A stretch of 8,218 bases of DNA from JBEIJQ01 sp040380145. Lineage in GTDB: Bacteria; Bacteroidota; Bacteroidia; Chitinophagales; Saprospiraceae. How positions within the stretch are numbered: the stretch's first letter is position 1; every line of letters starts with the position of its first letter. Made by a program: the position numbers and the translations under genes. The DNA is taken from assembly GCA_040380145.1 (NCBI GenBank), contig JBEIJQ010000135.1, positions 1 to 8,218 of the forward strand, in the 5' to 3' direction. The notes below the pieces were generated by a model. It saw only the letters and a list, made by a program, of their open reading frames with translations. It did not search any database and had not been told where the DNA came from. Shown here piece by piece: positions 5,707-8,218 of this stretch.

Positions 5707-6099
5707 ATGTCCATGAAACCATACATCGCCCTTTCGATCGTTTGTCTGGCCCTTTTTGGGGGCTGCACCAAAGAGCCGGGCCTCGGCGGCACCTGCACCT
5801 TGACCGGTCGCGTATGGGCCGAGGAGCGCAACAATGCCGGTACCCTTCTGCGCGCCTACTGGCTCGCCGATGAACGGGTGTACATCGTGTACGGCGAAAG
5901 CCCTGTGTACAACGACGACATGCGGACCCACTACGACGGTACCTACCGTTTCGAAGATCTGCGTCCGGGCCGTTACACCGTCTTTTGCTATTCCGATTGC
6001 GATACCTGCACCTCCGGCACCCGGCCCGTTTTTGCGGAAGCCCAGCTCGACCACCACGGACAAGTGGACTCGCTTCCCCTCCTCGTCGTACAACGCTGA
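5707..6099 (+). CDS. Small lipoprotein with a transthyretin / Cna-B-like beta-sandwich domain
   Basis: Predicted 130-residue envelope lipoprotein of unknown specific function. The N-terminus MSMKPYIALSIVCLALFGGC has a short charged start, a hydrophobic core and a lipid-attachment Cys at 20; FGGC fits the lipobox loosely, as Phe at -3 is unusual. Residues 30-130 read as one prealbumin-like beta-sandwich: LTGRVWAEERNN, ERVYIVYGESPVYNDD (56-71), then the hallmark HYDGTYRFEDLRPGRYTVFCY (within 75-95) and a C-terminal strand VDSLPLLVVQR. Similar domains occur in many secreted Bacteroidota proteins as structural or carbohydrate-binding modules; here one stands alone. A loop has three close cysteines (94, 98, 101), with Cys30 as a possible partner. 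ATG 5713 (128 residues) is an equally usable start. The longer in-frame extension to 5248 is rejected because it crosses the signal-peptide region of the divergent gene and the promoter region. No terminator follows the stop. Confidence 0.8.
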   Translation: MSMKPYIALSIVCLALFGGCTKEPGLGGTCTLTGRVWAEERNNAGTLLRAYWLADERVYIVYGESPVYNDDMRTHYDGTYRFEDLRPGRYTVFCYSDCDTCTSGTRPVFAEAQLDHHGQVDSLPLLVVQR

Positions 6100-6114
6100 T
6101 CGGTCCCTTGCCGC

Positions 6115-6172
6115 TAACTTTTCCGCAACTTTGCGTGAATAGGTGAACAAAAGCGACAAAATATTATTTTTG
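6115..6172 (+). promoter_or_regulatory. Candidate promoter region for hppA
   Basis: TATTTTTG at 6165-6172 is an exact TAnnTTTG -7 box. No good TTTG lies 19-22 bp upstream; the closest is the weak GGTG at 6142-6145, at 19 bp. Two near matches lie further upstream: TAACTTTT at 6115-6122 and CAACTTTG at 6126-6133, so there may be more than one start. From the best box the leader would be about 80 bases. The rest of the 159-bp gap (6100-6258) shows no terminator for the lipoprotein gene and no short gene I can support. Read-through from upstream is possible. Confidence 0.5.
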
Positions 6173-6258
6173 CGCCTTCTTAGAAGTGGCTTTCATCGAA
6201 AGTTCCTTTGGGCAGCACACAAACCCTAACCTATCCGTTCTTACCTTTTCAAACTGTT

Positions 6259-8218
6259 ATGGAGTACCTGTTGTACGTAGTTCCCGTTTTCGGCCTCATC
6301 GCTTTGGCCTACACGTTCCTGCAATCGGCTTGGATCGACAAGCAAGACGCGGGCGACGATCGGATGAAAGCCATTGCCGCCGCCATTGCCGATGGCGCCA
6401 TGGCCTTTTTGAAGGCCGAGTACCGCATCTTGGCCATTTTCGTCGTGATCGCCAGTGTGCTGCTGGGCCTGTTGACCACCCAGGTGGACACGATGCACTA
6501 CTTCATCGTGGTGGCCTTTATCATCGGTGCGGTGTTTTCGGCGGTAGCCGGTTTCATCGGCATGCGCATCGCCACCAAGGCCAACGTGCGCACCACCCAA
6601 GCGGCCCGCACGAGCCTTTCCCAAGCGCTGAAAGTCTCCTTTGTGGGCGGCTCGGTGATGGGCATGGGCGTGGCCGGCCTCGCGGTGCTGGGACTCAGCC
6701 TGATCTTTATTTTCCTGTTTCATTTCCTGATGAACGGCACGATGGATTCCACCGTTAAAATGTCGATCGTGTTGGAAACCCTCGCCGGTTTCTCATTGGG
6801 CGCCGAATCCATCGCGCTCTTCGCCCGTGTGGGTGGAGGCATTTACACCAAGGCGGCCGACGTGGGCGCCGACCTCGTGGGCAAAGTGGAGGCCGGCATC
6901 CCCGAGGACGACCCGCGCAACCCCGCCACCATCGCGGACAACGTGGGCGACAATGTGGGCGACGTGGCCGGAATGGGCGCCGACCTGTTCGGCTCCTATG
7001 TGGCCACCGTGCTGGCGGCCATGGTGCTGGGCAACTACGTGATCCAAGACATGGGCGGCCAGATCCAGGACGACTTCGGCGGCATCGGCCCCATTCTCCT
7101 GCCCTTGGTGATTGCCGGTCTGGGCATCCTGTTCTCGATCGTGGGTACCTTCTTCGTCCGCGTGAAAGATGATCCCAAAACGGACATCAACGCCGTTCAG
7201 GGCGCCCTGAACATGGGCAACTGGGTGTCGCTCGGCCTGACCGCCGTGGCTTCCTATTTCGTGATTGACCTGCTCCTGCCGGCTTCGATCAGCATGAAGT
7301 TCTCCTTGGCCGCCGGTTCCGAAGCGATTGAAATTTCGTCGATGAGAGTGTTCTACTCCGTGCTCATCGGTATGTTGGTGGGCGGTCTGATCTCCGCCAT
7401 CACCGAATACTACACCGGTTTGGGCAAGCGCCCCGTGCTCGACATCGTGCAGCGTTCGGCCACTGGCGCGGCGACCAACGTGATCGCCGGTCTGGCCGTG
7501 GGGATGATGTCCACGTTCATGCCGATTATCCTCTTCGCAGCGGCCATTTGGAGCACCTACACGCTGGCGGGCTTCTACGGCGTGTCCATCGCTGCCTCCG
7601 CCATGATGGCCACCACGGCGATGCAGTTGGCCATCGACGCTTTCGGTCCGATCGCCGACAACGCCGGCGGTATCGCCGAAATGAGCGAACTGCCCAAAGA
7701 GGTTCGCACCCGTACCGACATCCTCGACTCGGTGGGCAACACCACTGCGGCCATCGGCAAAGGTTTCGCCATTGCCTCCGCCGCGCTCACGGCCCTCGGC
7801 CTGTTCGCCGCCTATGTGCACTTCACCGGCATCCCCGGCATCGATATCTTCAAGGCCGATGTGCTGGCCGCCCTCTTCATCGGCGCCATGATCCCCGTGG
7901 TTTTCTCGGCCTTGGCGATGAGCTCCGTGGGCAGCGCCGCCATGGACATGGTGCAGGAAGTCCGCCGCCAGTTCCGCGAAATCCCCGGCATCATGGAAGG
8001 TACGGGCAAACCCCAGTACGACCGCTGCGTGGACATCTCCACCCGTGCCGCCATCCGCGAAATGATGCTTCCGGGCGCCATCACCATCATCACTCCCATC
8101 ATCATCGGCTTCCTGATGGGCCCCGAGGCCCTCGGTGGCTACATGGCGGGCGTGACGGTCTCGGGCGTGCTCTGGGCCATCTTCCAGTCCAACGCCGGCG
8201 GCGCTTGGGACAATGCCA
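6259..8218 (+). CDS. hppA: Membrane-bound ion-translocating pyrophosphatase, 3' end cut by the window
   Basis: Inner-membrane enzyme that hydrolyses pyrophosphate and uses the energy to pump H+ (or Na+). 653 codons are present and open to the edge; family members usually run somewhat longer, so probably under 100 residues are missing. About 15 of the usual 16 membrane helices are visible. Catalytic signatures: YTKAADVGADLVGKVE (196-211), PEDDPRNP (215-222), DNVGDNVGD (227-235), AIDAFGPIADNAGGIAEM (458-475) and the start of the third, SNAGGAWDNA (644-653). GNTTAAIGKG (493-502) has Ala497 and Gly500, the pair typical of the K+-dependent subfamily; K+-independent enzymes have Lys and Thr. Helix 6 lacks the gate glutamate of well-studied Na+ and H+ pumps (DLFGSYVAT, 242-250), whereas helix 5 has Glu183 in LGAES. 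From memory this matches the Flavobacterium johnsoniae type, a K+-dependent H+ pump. The ATG at 6259 gives the expected N-terminus MEYLLYVVPVFG. Confidence 0.96.
   Translation, partial: MEYLLYVVPVFGLIALAYTFLQSAWIDKQDAGDDRMKAIAAAIADGAMAFLKAEYRILAIFVVIASVLLGLLTTQVDTMHYFIVVAFIIGAVFSAVAGFIGMRIATKANVRTTQAARTSLSQALKVSFVGGSVMGMGVAGLAVLGLSLIFIFLFHFLMNGTMDSTVKMSIVLETLAGFSLGAESIALFARVGGGIYTKAADVGADLVGKVEAGIPEDDPRNPATIADNVGDNVGDVAGMGADLFGSYVATVLAAMVLGNYVIQDMGGQIQDDFGGIGPILLPLVIAGLGILFSIVGTFFVRVKDDPKTDINAVQGALNMGNWVSLGLTAVASYFVIDLLLPASISMKFSLAAGSEAIEISSMRVFYSVLIGMLVGGLISAITEYYTGLGKRPVLDIVQRSATGAATNVIAGLAVGMMSTFMPIILFAAAIWSTYTLAGFYGVSIAASAMMATTAMQLAIDAFGPIADNAGGIAEMSELPKEVRTRTDILDSVGNTTAAIGKGFAIASAALTALGLFAAYVHFTGIPGIDIFKADVLAALFIGAMIPVVFSALAMSSVGSAAMDMVQEVRRQFREIPGIMEGTGKPQYDRCVDISTRAAIREMMLPGAITIITPIIIGFLMGPEALGGYMAGVTVSGVLWAIFQSNAGGAWDNA

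Noticed and set aside
5423..5722. Upstream extension of the OmpA-like gene by 100 codons
   Set aside because: It buries the clear signal peptide at internal position 101 and overlaps the divergent promoter and the lipoprotein start.
5610..5873. Short plus-strand frame beginning MEIVAPEAFSWPVFEF
   Set aside because: Its first 30 or so residues look protein-like, but it then runs out of frame through the lipoprotein gene and spans that gene's promoter; no homology is recognisable.
6793..7821. Minus-strand open frame (342 codons) antisense to hppA
   Set aside because: His/Gly/Glu-rich low-complexity translation, typical of a shadow frame over a strongly biased gene; hppA is unmistakable.
1..8218. 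CRISPR arrays, insertion sequences, tRNA/rRNA genes, defence-island genes
   Set aside because: No regularly spaced direct repeats, transposase motifs or tRNA-like cloverleafs were seen. The helicase-nuclease alone, with no partner genes, is not evidence of a defence system.

Overview
The window looks like a piece of an ordinary chromosome from a fairly GC-rich member of the Bacteroidota, possibly Saprospirales-like. The phylum call rests on several things: a periplasmic TPR / PD40-propeller / OmpA-like protein with a CCxDIY-type motif, a small lipoprotein with a transthyretin-like fold, a membrane pyrophosphatase whose gate residues look Flavobacterium-like, matches to the Bacteroidota -7 promoter box (TAnnTTTG), and no clear Shine-Dalgarno sequences. 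The order-level placement is a guess.

Layout. Positions 1-213 hold no gene I can support, but contain an unusual cluster of alternating CCATTA/TAATGG half-sites. Positions 214-248 are a strong, probably bidirectional terminator whose stem overlaps the stop codon of the first gene. On the minus strand, read right to left, are a PorE-like OmpA-family protein (5422 to 3446), a 58-bp spacer rich in A- and T-runs, and a 1046-residue SF1A helicase fused to a RecB/AddB-type nuclease (3387 to 247). The 58-bp gap and the lack of an obvious promoter in it suggest co-transcription, although the two products work in different compartments. Positions 5423-5706 are a divergent promoter region with a -7 box facing each way and an unexplained terminator-like hairpin. 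On the plus strand are a 130-residue lipoprotein (5707-6099) and, after 159 bp, hppA, a membrane-bound ion-pumping pyrophosphatase (6259 to beyond the window end). hppA is by far the largest plus-strand gene but has no stop codon inside the window.

Functionally this is a set of unrelated cellular genes: envelope (OmpA-like protein, lipoprotein), DNA repair or processing (helicase-nuclease), and energy (PPi-driven ion pump). I see no mobile element, CRISPR array, tRNA, rRNA or clear defence island, and no convincing new multi-gene system. The points most worth checking are the gate residues of the pyrophosphatase, the cysteine arrangement of the helicase-nuclease, a recurrent CCGATCGG palindrome, and the half-site cluster at the left edge.
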